DNA of 64,000 bases from Paraburkholderia hiiakae (GTDB taxonomy: Bacteria > Pseudomonadota > Gammaproteobacteria > Burkholderiales > Burkholderiaceae), in the NCBI RefSeq assembly GCF_904848665.1, contig NZ_CAJHCQ010000006.1, forward strand, positions 326,141 to 390,140, written 5' to 3'. Below, piece by piece: positions 42,834-51,496 of the stretch; position 1 is the first letter of the stretch, and every line of letters starts with the position of its first letter. A program made the position numbers and the translations under genes. The notes beneath the pieces are model-generated. The model was not told where the DNA came from, ran no database searches, and saw nothing but the letters and a program-made list of their open reading frames with translations.

Positions 42834-43961
42834 ATGCCAGGCCGCGATCACCGACCCGTGGATTACGACCGCCTCTACTACCGGCTCGATCTGGAGCCGG
42901 GGGCGAGCGAGGCGGACATCAAGCATCACTATCGCCATCTCGCGCAGATCCTGCATCCCGACAAATGGCGGCACCCCACGGCCGCCTCGATGCGCTGGGC
43001 CGACGACCAGTTCAAGCGCGTCAAGGAGGCGCGTGAGTTGCTCGACGCGTACTGGTCCGTGCATCATGCGCCGCCGGTGAGCCGTTCCGCGCTGAGCGTC
43101 GCGCAGGCCGAGGAGTTGCACGCGCAGATGCAGGCGCTGCTGGTTCAGCGCGAACGCGTGCGCGCTGAACTGGACGGGCTGCGCGCCGAACGCACGCGCA
43201 CCCTCGACGAGATCCAGCGCATGCGGACCGAACGCGACTCGCTGCACGGCGAACTCACGGGGTTGCGCGACGAAGTGGATGCGGCGCCGCCAGGCGAGCG
43301 GCAGGACGCCCCCGAGACTCAAGCCGTTGACGTGCACGCGCGTTCAGGCGTGCGCGATTTTCTGTTTGCGAAGTTCGACGACCCTTCGCGGGGCTGGCTG
43401 CTGACGCTCTCGGCGAGCGTGTTCGCGTGCATTGTGATTTACGTTATCGCGCATTGGATCGCGGGCTTGCTGCTCGCGCCCATCGCGCGCTTCGAGGTTG
43501 GCCGCTGGCTCACCCACATCCTGCGGTGGGCGCTCGTGGCGGGCGGAGTGGTACTCACGTTCGGCTGGGGCTGGTCGCAGCGCACGCTATACCGTGCCGG
43601 GCGTGCCGGGCGCGAGCACCCCGTGGCCTTGCCCGGCGACGAAACGCGTCGGCGCGTGAGCGCGGCGTTGCGTCACGAGGCGCACTACGGTGCCGAGTGG
43701 AGCGTCGAATCGTACGAGGTTGCGCCTGACGATACGCAATTCGCGCTGCGTGCGGTCATGCGTTTCTCACCTGGCTCGCAAACCGGCACGCGACGCCAGG
43801 TGGTGGCGTTCCGGTGCCGGGCGCACACGACTGGCGCGGCGCAGACGGCGCTCGCGTATGACTTCTCCGTGGCGGCTCCCCTGTGGTGGCTCGTGCCTGC
43901 GGCACGCGTGGTGCGCGACCTGCGCAAGCGGCTCGACGCCGATCTCGGCGCGCCGCGCTGA
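42834..43961 (+). CDS. Membrane-anchored J-domain protein
   Basis: A 375-aa protein. The N-terminal J-domain (residues ~10-72) contains the HPD triad at 41-43 (ILHPDKW), needed to stimulate a DnaK-type ATPase. A coiled coil follows (about 90-150: RERVRAELDGLRAERTRTLDEIQRM). Two membrane segments lie near 187-215 and 228-248. The C-terminal ~125 residues are a soluble domain with no clear family. It follows the AAA/VWA pair by 117 bp on the same strand, suggesting a joint chaperone role. Confidence 0.8.
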   Translation: MPGRDHRPVDYDRLYYRLDLEPGASEADIKHHYRHLAQILHPDKWRHPTAASMRWADDQFKRVKEARELLDAYWSVHHAPPVSRSALSVAQAEELHAQMQALLVQRERVRAELDGLRAERTRTLDEIQRMRTERDSLHGELTGLRDEVDAAPPGERQDAPETQAVDVHARSGVRDFLFAKFDDPSRGWLLTLSASVFACIVIYVIAHWIAGLLLAPIARFEVGRWLTHILRWALVAGGVVLTFGWGWSQRTLYRAGRAGREHPVALPGDETRRRVSAALRHEAHYGAEWSVESYEVAPDDTQFALRAVMRFSPGSQTGTRRQVVAFRCRAHTTGAAQTALAYDFSVAAPLWWLVPAARVVRDLRKRLDADLGAPR

Positions 43962-43981
43962 AGCGGCGGCGCCGGCCGCTT

Positions 43982-44323
43982 TCAATCGACGACGAAAAGC
44001 TTTGCGCCCGTGCGCGTGTACGACTGGTGCGCCTCGGCGTTGTCACCCACCTGATAGCTCATGCCGGGGGTGAGGACGAACTTGCGCCCGTCGTCGAGCG
44101 TTGTTTCGAGTTCGCCTTCGAGGCAGAACAGAATGTGCCCCTTCTTGCACCAGTGATCCGCGAGGTAGCCGGGCGAGTACTCGACCATGCGCACGCGGAT
44201 CGGGTTGGCTTCGTCGCCGAAAAAACGCGTGCGCCAGGTGGCCATACCCGTTTCCCCTTTGTGTTGCGTGGGCTCGACGCCGGACCAGTCGGTGGTTCCG
44301 AAGCGAAATGCGTCCATTTTCAT
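43982..44323 (-). CDS. Small cupin-fold protein
   Basis: A 113-aa cupin. FRFGTTDWSGVEPTQHKGETG begins it, YLADHWCKKGHILFCLEGELETTL is the core motif with His and Cys, and LTPGMSYQVGDNAEAHQSYTR the second metal region. Related small proteins carry the same Asp-His-Trp-Cys element. Start ATG 44323 supported by AAGGAG. It lies 46 bp after the MarR gene on the same strand and may be co-transcribed with it. The ligand is unknown. Confidence 0.8.
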   Translation of the reverse strand: MKMDAFRFGTTDWSGVEPTQHKGETGMATWRTRFFGDEANPIRVRMVEYSPGYLADHWCKKGHILFCLEGELETTLDDGRKFVLTPGMSYQVGDNAEAHQSYTRTGAKLFVVD

Positions 44324-44369
44324 GCGGTTTTCTCCTTGTGCGTATCGTCCGATTGTAGCGGAGCGATGC

Positions 44370-44876
44370 TCACGCATCGTCATCTGCCACGCGCTCTCGT
44401 TCGTCCACACGCTTCATGTTATCGAGCAGCTTCAGCAGATAGTGCAGCGTGTGCGTCATGTCGTCGGAAGAAAAATTGTCTAGCACTGCTTCGTAGTACG
44501 CCTCGATTTTCGGCGTGGCTTGCGCAACCCATAGCTTGCGGCCCGGCTTGGTCATGCAAACCAGACGCGAGCGACGATCGCGCGCATCCGCCTGGGCAGT
44601 CACGTGGCCGTCGCGTTCCATCCGGCTGATCAGGCCCGAGAGATTCTGGCGGCTCACCATCAGATACCGCGCGAGATCGCCCACGCTCATGCCTGGTTGA
44701 GCTTCCGGGCGCGAGAGCGCGCCGAGAACCGCCCATTGCTGCGTGGTCAATCCCTCGGCTTCCACTGCGCGCGTACCGGTTTTGTGCAACATGTTTGCGC
44801 ATTGATAGAGCCGGAAGAACAGTCGATTGGCAAGATCGAAGCGGCTCGAATCCCGAATTTTCGATGTTTTTTGCAA
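44370..44876 (-). CDS. badR: MarR-family regulator of the bad/ali genes (BadR-like)
   Basis: A 168-aa MarR regulator. The winged helix is at ~50-120 (LTTQQWAVLGALSRPE; MVSRQNLSGLISRMERDGHV; DARDRRSRLVCMT). The start is TTG 44876, with AGGAG 7 nt upstream. It is divergent from badH-badI-aliB-aliA, and a perfect dyad sits at the overlapping promoters. In Rhodopseudomonas palustris BadR, also MarR-type, represses the equivalent genes and responds to a pathway CoA intermediate; the same role is inferred here from gene order and family. Confidence 0.8.
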   Translation of the reverse strand: MQKTSKIRDSSRFDLANRLFFRLYQCANMLHKTGTRAVEAEGLTTQQWAVLGALSRPEAQPGMSVGDLARYLMVSRQNLSGLISRMERDGHVTAQADARDRRSRLVCMTKPGRKLWVAQATPKIEAYYEAVLDNFSSDDMTHTLHYLLKLLDNMKRVDERERVADDDA

Positions 44877-44900
44877 GGGTTTCTCCTGGTGTATATACGC

Positions 44901-44945
44901 TTGTCTTCGATCTGGGTGTTACCTAGTATACGTCAACATATTGAC
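44901..44945. promoter_or_regulatory. Divergent badR/badH promoter with MarR-type operator
   Basis: Plus strand: -35 TTGTCT (44901-44906), 17 bp, -10 TAGTAT (44924-44929). The same site read on the minus strand gives -10 TATACT (44925-44930) for badR. The dyad GTCAA-CATA-TTGAC (44932-44945) covers the expected +1 of the catabolic operon and the spacer of the badR promoter, ideal for a repressor that controls both. Confidence 0.55.
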
Positions 44946-45023
44946 ATAATTCGATGCGGAGATCAGAGGCGGGTCTGGCGTCGAAGGCGTATAGGGTACT
45001 GCTCAACGGAATGGAGGATCGCG

Positions 45024-45791
45024 GTGCGAAAACTCGAAGGTAAGACGGTCGTGGTGACGGGCGGCGCAGGCGGCATCGGCGGGGCGACCTGCCGGCGCTT
45101 CGCAGCCGAGGGCGCGCGCGTGGCGGTGCTGGATCTGACGCTCGAAGCGGCGCTGAAGGTGGCTGAGGATATTCATGAAAAGGGCGGCCAGGCGCTGGCG
45201 CTGCGTTGCGACATCACGAACCGCGCAGACGTGGAAGCGGCGCTGCAGCAAGTGCAAGCGCAGCTCGGCCCCGTAGATGTGCTCGTGAACAACGCGGGCT
45301 GGGACGTTTTCCGTCCTTTTACGAAAACCGAACCGGTGCAGTGGGAGAAGCTCATCGCCATCAATCTCACGGGCGCGCTGCACATGCATCATGCGGTGCT
45401 GCCTGGCATGGCCGAGCGCAAGCGCGGACGCATCATCAACATCGCCTCGGACGCCGCGCGTGTGGGTTCGTCGGGCGAAGCGGTCTATGCGGCGTGCAAG
45501 GGCGGTCTCGTGGCGTTTTCGAAGACGATTGCGCGTGAGCATGCGCGCCACGGCATCACCGTAAACGTGGTGTGCCCGGGCCCGACCGACACCGCGCTCT
45601 TCGCAGAATACAAGGACGGCGCGGGCAACCCGGACAAGCTGCTCGAAGCGTTCCAGCGCGCCATTCCGCTTGGCCGTATCGGCCAGCCCGACGATTTGCC
45701 GGGCGCGATCGTGTTCTTCGCGAGCGACGACGCGAACTACATCACGGGACAGGTGCTGAGCGTATCGGGCGGTCTGACCATGGCGGGCTAA
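45024..45791 (+). CDS. badH: 2-hydroxycyclohexanecarboxyl-CoA dehydrogenase
   Basis: A 255-aa short-chain dehydrogenase that closely follows BadH: TGGAGGIGGATCRRFA (cofactor motif at 12-19), LVNNAGWDVFRPFTKTEP, MHHAVLPGM, ASDAARVGSSGEAVYAACKG with catalytic Ser/Tyr/Lys, CPGPTDTALF, and QVLSVSGGLTM at the end. It would oxidise 2-hydroxycyclohexane-1-carboxyl-CoA to the 2-keto form with NAD. GTG 45024 with GGAGG upstream. First gene of the operon. Confidence 0.88.
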   Translation: MRKLEGKTVVVTGGAGGIGGATCRRFAAEGARVAVLDLTLEAALKVAEDIHEKGGQALALRCDITNRADVEAALQQVQAQLGPVDVLVNNAGWDVFRPFTKTEPVQWEKLIAINLTGALHMHHAVLPGMAERKRGRIINIASDAARVGSSGEAVYAACKGGLVAFSKTIAREHARHGITVNVVCPGPTDTALFAEYKDGAGNPDKLLEAFQRAIPLGRIGQPDDLPGAIVFFASDDANYITGQVLSVSGGLTMAG

Positions 45792-45841
45792 TGCCGGCAA
45801 ACGCTTTCCCTCCCGACTACGAAAAAGGAACGGCATCGATC

Positions 45842-46624
45842 ATGAACTACGAAGACATTCTCTACGAGGTGCGCAACGGCGCGGCATGGATCACCATCAA
45901 CCGGCCCGACAAGATGAACGCGTTTCGCGGTCGCACCTGCGACGAACTGATTCACGCGATCAACAAGGCGGGCTATGACCGCGACATCGGCGTGATCGTC
46001 CTTGCTGGTGCGGGTGACAAAGCGTTCTGCACGGGCGGCGATCAGTCCGCGCACGCGGGACAGTACGACGGACGCGGCACGATAGGCCTGCCGATGGAGG
46101 AACTGCACACCGCGATTCGCGACGTGCCCAAACCCGTGATCGCCCGCGTGCAGGGCTATGCGGTGGGCGGCGGCAACGTGCTGTGCACGATCTGCGATTT
46201 CACCATTGCTTCGGAGAAGGCGGTGTTCGCGCAGGCGGGCCCGAAGGTCGGCTCGGTCGATCCGGGTTACGGCACGGCGTTCCTCGCGCGCGTGGTGGGC
46301 GAGAAAAAGGCGCGCGAGATCTGGTATCTGTGCCGCCGCTATCCCGCCGCCGAAGCGCTGGCCATGGGCCTCGTGAATGCGGTCGTGCCGCACGATCAGC
46401 TCGACGTGGAAGTGCAGAAGTGGTGCGACGAGATCATGGAAAAGAGCCCCACAGCCATTGCGATCGCCAAGCGCTCGTTCAATATGGACACCGCGCACCA
46501 GGCCGGCATCGCGGGCATGGGGATGTACGCACTCAAGCTCTACTACGACACGGAAGAATCGCGCGAGGGCGTGCGCGCGTTCCAGGAAAAGCGCAAGCCC
46601 GAGTTCCGCAAGTACGCCAAATAA
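45842..46624 (+). CDS. badI: 2-ketocyclohexanecarboxyl-CoA hydrolase (ring cleavage)
   Basis: A 260-aa crotonase-family enzyme nearly superimposable on BadI: NRPDKMNAFRGRTCDELI, GDKAFCTGGDQS, YDGRGTIGLPMEELHTAIRD, GSVDPGYGTAFLARVVGEKK, RSFNMDTAHQAGIAGMG and the ending KRKPEFRKY. It hydrolyses 2-ketocyclohexane-1-carboxyl-CoA to pimeloyl-CoA, like MenB in overall features. ATG 45842 gives the family length; ATG 45791, overlapping the badH stop (TAATG), is in frame and adds 17 residues. Confidence 0.9.
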   Translation: MNYEDILYEVRNGAAWITINRPDKMNAFRGRTCDELIHAINKAGYDRDIGVIVLAGAGDKAFCTGGDQSAHAGQYDGRGTIGLPMEELHTAIRDVPKPVIARVQGYAVGGGNVLCTICDFTIASEKAVFAQAGPKVGSVDPGYGTAFLARVVGEKKAREIWYLCRRYPAAEALAMGLVNAVVPHDQLDVEVQKWCDEIMEKSPTAIAIAKRSFNMDTAHQAGIAGMGMYALKLYYDTEESREGVRAFQEKRKPEFRKYAK

Positions 46625-46683
46625 AGGCGTCTCCACGACGATAAGGATTGCGAATCAGTAGAAAAATGCTTCAAGGAGACACC

Positions 46684-47835
46684 ATGAATCCGTATTTCGA
46701 CGAAGACCTCGCCGCGCTCGGCGAACACGCGCGGCGCTTCGCGCAGGGACGTGTGGCGCCTGGCTTCATCGAACGCGACACCACGCGCGTGCTCGATCGC
46801 AACCTCATGCGCGAAATGGGCGAGATGGGCTTCATCGCGCCGGAATTGCCTGAGCAATATGGCGGCCAGGGCCTGGGCTGCCTCGCCGCGGGTGTGATCC
46901 ATGAAGAGATTGCGCGAGCCGACCTGAGCCTCTCGTACATCAACCTGCTTGCCTCGCTCAACGGGCAGATTCTGGCGAAGCACGCTGCGCCCGCGATTGC
47001 GCGAGCGTGGCTCGAGCGGCTCACGCAGGGCCGCGCGCTGCTCGCCATTGCGCTCACGGAACCGCGCGGCGGCTCGGACGCCGCGAACTTGCGCCTGAAA
47101 ATGGAGCGCGTGGGCGACCATTACGTCCTCAACGGCGAGAAAACCTCGATTTCCGCCGCCGACCAGGCCGACGCCGCAGTCGTGTTCGCGCGCAGCGGCA
47201 GCGTGGAAGACGGCGCGCGCGGCGTTTCGGCCATTCTCGTGCCGATGGATCTGCCGGGCGTCACGCGCAATCGCTTCGATTGCCACGGGCAGCGCGCGAT
47301 TGGACGCGGTTCGATCTTCTTCGAGAACGTGCGCGTGCCAGTGGATCACCTGCTGGGCGAAGAGGGCAAGGGCTTCGTTCAGGTCATGCAGGGCTTCGAC
47401 TTTTCGCGCGCGCTCATTGGCCTGCAGGTGCTCGCCGTGGCGAACGTGAGCCTCGAGGAAACCTGGGAGTACGTAGCGCAGCGCGAAGCCTTCGGCAAGC
47501 CGCTTGCTGCGTTCCAGGGTGTTTCGCATCCACTTGCCGAATACGCGACCCAGGTCGAGGCTGCACGCCTGTTGTGCCTGCAAACGCTGTGGCTCAAGGA
47601 CCGCGGGTTGCCCCATACGGCCGAGGCCGCCATGTGCAAGTGGTGGGGGCCCAAACTCGCCTACGACGTGGTGCATCAATGTCTGCTTTCGTTCGGGCAC
47701 GGTGGCTACGACCGCGGGCCGCTCGAACAGCGCCTGCGCGACGTGCTGGGCTTCCAGATCGGTGACGGCACGGCCCAGATCATGAAGACCATCATCGCGC
47801 GCTCGAACGCTGGCCGCGACGCGGTGCCGGCATGA
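46684..47835 (+). CDS. aliB: Cyclohexanecarboxyl-CoA dehydrogenase (acyl-CoA dehydrogenase)
   Basis: A 383-aa FAD acyl-CoA dehydrogenase with ALTEPRGGSDAANL, GEKTSISAADQAD, and QIGDGTAQIMKTIIAR near the end. Expected to desaturate cyclohexanecarboxyl-CoA to cyclohex-1-ene-1-carboxyl-CoA. The catalytic-base segment reads GGYDRGPLEQRLRD: the Glu that common acyl-CoA dehydrogenases place two residues before the Pro is not present, and Asp is nearby. ATG 46684 is preceded by AAGGAG. Assignment rests on the bad-gene context as well as family. Confidence 0.8.
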   Translation: MNPYFDEDLAALGEHARRFAQGRVAPGFIERDTTRVLDRNLMREMGEMGFIAPELPEQYGGQGLGCLAAGVIHEEIARADLSLSYINLLASLNGQILAKHAAPAIARAWLERLTQGRALLAIALTEPRGGSDAANLRLKMERVGDHYVLNGEKTSISAADQADAAVVFARSGSVEDGARGVSAILVPMDLPGVTRNRFDCHGQRAIGRGSIFFENVRVPVDHLLGEEGKGFVQVMQGFDFSRALIGLQVLAVANVSLEETWEYVAQREAFGKPLAAFQGVSHPLAEYATQVEAARLLCLQTLWLKDRGLPHTAEAAMCKWWGPKLAYDVVHQCLLSFGHGGYDRGPLEQRLRDVLGFQIGDGTAQIMKTIIARSNAGRDAVPA

Positions 47836-47881
47836 TACGCGCCACCTGCGACGTTCCCTTCAACGCCACGGGAGGCAGCAC

Positions 47882-49549
47882 ATGGAGTTCGACGCAGTAC
47901 TGATCGGGCCGCGCCGCGCGCGCGAGGCGGCACGGCGCTGGTGGCCCGGGCGCACCATCAACGACGAACTGGACGCCTGTGTGGCCGAATGTCCAGACAA
48001 AGTCGCGCTCACTGCCGTACGAATCGAAGCGGGAGAGAGCACGCGCTTCACTTACGCGCAGATGGCGCGCATGGCGGATCGCATTGCCGTGGGTCTGGCG
48101 CGGCTTGGAGTCACGAAGGGCGACGTGGTCTCGATGCAACTGCCCAATTGCTGGCAGTTCACGCTGCTCTATCTCGCGTGCTCGCGCATCGGCGCGGTGT
48201 TCAATCCGCTCATGCCGATCTTTCGCGAGCGCGAGTTGTCGTTCATGCTCAACCATGGCGCGAGTCGGGTGATGATCGTGCCGCAGCGCTATCGAGGCTT
48301 CGATTACGAGGCCATGCTGCGCGCGCTGCACCCTGAACTGCCCGCCTTGCAGCACGTGGTGGTTGTGGGCGCAACGGAGCAAGGAAAGCCAGCGCAGCAC
48401 AGCTTCGAAGCGCTCCTGAGCGGCCCGCGTTGGGAAGACTCGAGCGACGCGGAAGCGATCCTCACGCGCAATCGCCCAGGCCCCGACGACGTGACGCAAC
48501 TGCTTTACACCTCCGGCACGACGGGCGAGCCCAAAGGTGTGATGCACACGGCGAACACACTGTTTTCGAACATCCTTCCTTATGCGCAGGCCATGCGTCT
48601 CGGTCGCGACGACGTCGTGCTGATGGCTTCGCCCATGGCGCATCAAACCGGCTTCATGTATGGCCTTATGATGCCGATCGCATTGCGGGCGAGCGCTGTG
48701 TTGCAGGACGTATGGCAGCCCGAGGCAGCGCTCGCGCTGATCGCGCAGGAGCGCGCGACGTTCACGATGGCTTCCACGGCCTTCCTCGGAGATATTGCAA
48801 ACGGGGCCATCGCCGCGGGAACGCGCGTGCCGACGCTGCGCACGTTTTTGTGTGCGGGCGCGCCAATTCACGGCGCACTGGTCGAGCGCGCACGGATGGC
48901 GCTGGGGGCGAAGATCGTTTCCGCGTGGGGCATGACGGAGCTGGGTGCGGTGACGCTCACCCGTCTGGATGACGATGACGAACGCGCTTCGACGACCGAT
49001 GGTGTGCCGCTTCCGGGCGTGGAAGTGAAGGTAGTGGACGAGAACGACCTCGCGCTGCCGCCGAACGTAGCGGGTCGGCTGTTCGTGCGCGCATGCTCGG
49101 GTTTCGGCGGATATCTCAAGCGCGCCCACCTCAACGCCACGGACGCGCAAGGCTGGTTCGACACCGGCGACCTCGCGATCGTCGACGAGCGCGGTTACAT
49201 CCGCATCAGCGGACGTAGCAAGGACGTAATCATTCGCGGCGGCGAGAACATTCCCGTGGTCGAGATCGAGTCGCTGCTCTACCGTCACCCCGCGATTGCC
49301 CAAGTGGCGATCGTCGCGTATGCGGACGAGCGACTAGGCGAGCGCGCCTGCGCCGTGGTGGTGGCCAAGCCTGGCGTAGCTGTCGATCTGCCCTCGCTCG
49401 TCGGATTCCTCAAGTCGCACAGGGTTGCCGTGCAGTATTTGCCCGAACGGCTATTGCTGCTCGACGCCATGCCGACCACGCCTGCAGGCAAGGTGCAGAA
49501 GTTCCGTTTGCGCGACATGCTGCGTGAAGCAGATAAAGAGGTTTCCTAA
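47882..49549 (+). CDS. aliA: Cyclohexanecarboxylate-CoA ligase
   Basis: A 555-aa AMP-forming acyl-CoA synthetase. P-loop-like LLYTSGTTGEPKGVMHT, WGMTELGA (A5), WFDTGDLAIVDERGYIRISGRSKD (A7-A8) and the C-terminal catalytic Lys in PTTPAGKVQKF. The AliA-type N-terminus and GRTINDELDACVAE region are visible. It would activate cyclohexanecarboxylate or a related alicyclic/aromatic acid. ATG 47882 with GGGAGG. Last gene of the cluster; convergent with the Pit gene, 33 bp between stops. Confidence 0.82.
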   Translation: MEFDAVLIGPRRAREAARRWWPGRTINDELDACVAECPDKVALTAVRIEAGESTRFTYAQMARMADRIAVGLARLGVTKGDVVSMQLPNCWQFTLLYLACSRIGAVFNPLMPIFRERELSFMLNHGASRVMIVPQRYRGFDYEAMLRALHPELPALQHVVVVGATEQGKPAQHSFEALLSGPRWEDSSDAEAILTRNRPGPDDVTQLLYTSGTTGEPKGVMHTANTLFSNILPYAQAMRLGRDDVVLMASPMAHQTGFMYGLMMPIALRASAVLQDVWQPEAALALIAQERATFTMASTAFLGDIANGAIAAGTRVPTLRTFLCAGAPIHGALVERARMALGAKIVSAWGMTELGAVTLTRLDDDDERASTTDGVPLPGVEVKVVDENDLALPPNVAGRLFVRACSGFGGYLKRAHLNATDAQGWFDTGDLAIVDERGYIRISGRSKDVIIRGGENIPVVEIESLLYRHPAIAQVAIVAYADERLGERACAVVVAKPGVAVDLPSLVGFLKSHRVAVQYLPERLLLLDAMPTTPAGKVQKFRLRDMLREADKEVS

Positions 49550-49582
49550 ACAGGTAGCCGAAATGGACGAACCTCCACGTGC

Positions 49583-51166
49583 TCAGAACACCTGCCGGAA
49601 TATCCAGTAAAGGGTGGCAGCAAGTGCGATCGAAGCAGGCAACGTGAGCAACCACGCAAGCACGAGATTGCGCACAGTCCCCCACTGCAGGCCCGAGCCG
49701 TTCGCGGCCATCGTGCCGGCCACGCCCGAGGCGAGCACGTGTGTGGTCGACACCGGCAATCCGTAGACATCGGCCATGCCGATGGTGATCATGGCCACGG
49801 CCTCGGCCGAGGCGCCCTGACCGTAGGTGAGATGCTGCTTGCCGATCTTTTCGCCCACTGTCACGACAATGCGCTTCCACCCCACCATCGTACCGAGACC
49901 GAGCGCCACGGCCACAGCGACTTTCACCCAGGTTGGAATGAACTTGGTCGAGTAGTCCATCTGTTGGCGGAAGGTGTCGAGCACCTTGGCGTCCGCGGGT
50001 GACATCGGTGGCGACTTCGCCTTCTGCATCAGCCGGATCGCCTCGCTCGCGACATACATGTTGTTGCGCACGTTGTCGACGATCGCGTCGGGCACCGTTG
50101 CCATCGAACCGGAAAGGGCCACCTGGTCGCCGATGGTGTCGGTAAGCTTGCGCAGCGCGGGCAGCGTGGCGGGCGTGAGCTTGCGTGTGCGCACGAATGC
50201 CTCGACTTCGGCGCGGGCATTTTCAGGCGGCGCGCCGGTCGCGTATCGGGCCAGCGTTGCGGACGCCTCGCGCGCCACGACCACGAATGCCGTGGATTGC
50301 TCGGGTGTGACGGCCTTGTTGAGTGCATAGGCGGTAGGCACGACGCCGATCAGAATCAGCATGATGAGGCCCATGCCTTTCTGGCCGTCGTTCGAGCCGT
50401 GGGCGAACGAAACGCCGGTGCAGGTGAGGATGAGCAGCGTGCGGATCCAGAGCGGCGGCGCCTGGTTGGGCTTGGGCTCGGCATAGAGCGCGGGCACGCG
50501 CACGAGCAGCTTGAGCACGAGGAGCAGCAGCGCGGCCATGACGAAGCCGACCACGGGCGAGAACAGCAGCGCCTTGCCTACGCCCAGCGCCTGGTCCCAG
50601 TCCACGCCGCTCGTGCCGGACGGCCCGCTGATGAACTGGTTCATGATGCCCACGCCGATGATCGAGCCCACGAGCGCATGCGAACTGGATGACGGCAGCC
50701 CGAAATACCACGTGCCGAGATTCCAGACGATGGCGGCGATCAGGAGTGCAAACACCATGGCGAAGCCCGCACCGCTGCCCACCTGAAGGATGAGTTCGAC
50801 CGGCAGCAGTTGCAGGATGCCGAACGCGACCGCGCCGCTCGAAACGAGCACGCCGATAAAATTCCACGCACCCGACCAGACCACGGCGAGATGCGGGTCG
50901 AGTGAGTTCGTATAGATGACGGTGGCGACGGCGTTGGCGGTGTCGTGAAAGCCGTTCACGAACTCGAAGCCGAGCGCGATAATCAGCGCGAGCCCGAGCA
51001 GGATGAAGGGCAGCGCCGAACTCTCGCGCACGGCGCGCAGATCAACGACGAGATGATCGATTACGTAAATCGCCCCGGCCGCAATGATGGCGAGAAATAA
51101 GGCGATGCCAATGCCGCGGCGGCGTGCGCTCGGCGCGCGGGAGGGGGACAAGGGTATGTCCGGCAT
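49583..51166 (-). CDS. pit: Inorganic phosphate transporter, Pit family
   Basis: A 527-aa membrane protein with the two Pit repeats: EFVNGFHDTANAVATVIYT with PSSSSHALVGSIIGVG, and SFAHGSNDGQKGMGLIM with PVSTTHVLASGVAG. The hydrophilic centre (~300-420, VRTRKLTPATLPALRKLTDT) separates them. Such proteins import phosphate (as metal-phosphate) by proton symport. Start ATG 51166; the frame is open 45 codons further but that portion is not membrane-like. Confidence 0.9.
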   Translation of the reverse strand: MPDIPLSPSRAPSARRRGIGIALFLAIIAAGAIYVIDHLVVDLRAVRESSALPFILLGLALIIALGFEFVNGFHDTANAVATVIYTNSLDPHLAVVWSGAWNFIGVLVSSGAVAFGILQLLPVELILQVGSGAGFAMVFALLIAAIVWNLGTWYFGLPSSSSHALVGSIIGVGIMNQFISGPSGTSGVDWDQALGVGKALLFSPVVGFVMAALLLLVLKLLVRVPALYAEPKPNQAPPLWIRTLLILTCTGVSFAHGSNDGQKGMGLIMLILIGVVPTAYALNKAVTPEQSTAFVVVAREASATLARYATGAPPENARAEVEAFVRTRKLTPATLPALRKLTDTIGDQVALSGSMATVPDAIVDNVRNNMYVASEAIRLMQKAKSPPMSPADAKVLDTFRQQMDYSTKFIPTWVKVAVAVALGLGTMVGWKRIVVTVGEKIGKQHLTYGQGASAEAVAMITIGMADVYGLPVSTTHVLASGVAGTMAANGSGLQWGTVRNLVLAWLLTLPASIALAATLYWIFRQVF

Positions 51167-51348
51167 GGATGCTCTGGTCAATCCGCTTTGGGAAGCGCCT
51201 CGGCGCAGCGTATGCGGGTTAGCAAACGTGCGTGGCGCAATGCCGCTTCGGCACGCCAGAATGGCGATTCGGACGACGGTGCAGTGTCGCACAGTTGACA
51301 AAAATCAGACACGGAAGTGACGTCGCACCCGCTTGAGCGCCGGTGCGG

Positions 51349-51381
51349 TTTTGTGACCGCTTTTGTGACCGCTTTTGTGAC
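51349..51381. repeat. 12-bp tandem repeat
   Basis: TTTTGTGACCGC occurs twice in tandem (51349-51360, 51361-51372) and then as TTTTGTGAC (51373-51381), between the divergent pit and acyl-CoA ligase genes. Spacing near one helical turn would suit cooperative binding of a regulator. Confidence 0.6.
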
Positions 51382-51496
51382 TATTCACAATCACGTTATC
51401 CGCTTTCCCAGTTCTCCGGGCGCGGGCAAGTCCGTAGCATGGTCATGAAACGCGGCACCTTGCAAACAAGCCGCGACCGACTTCTAGGAGACGAAC

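Noticed and set aside
51349..51381. Possible CRISPR or origin iterons
   Set aside because: Fewer than three short copies without spacers and no associated genes; it fits a promoter repeat better.
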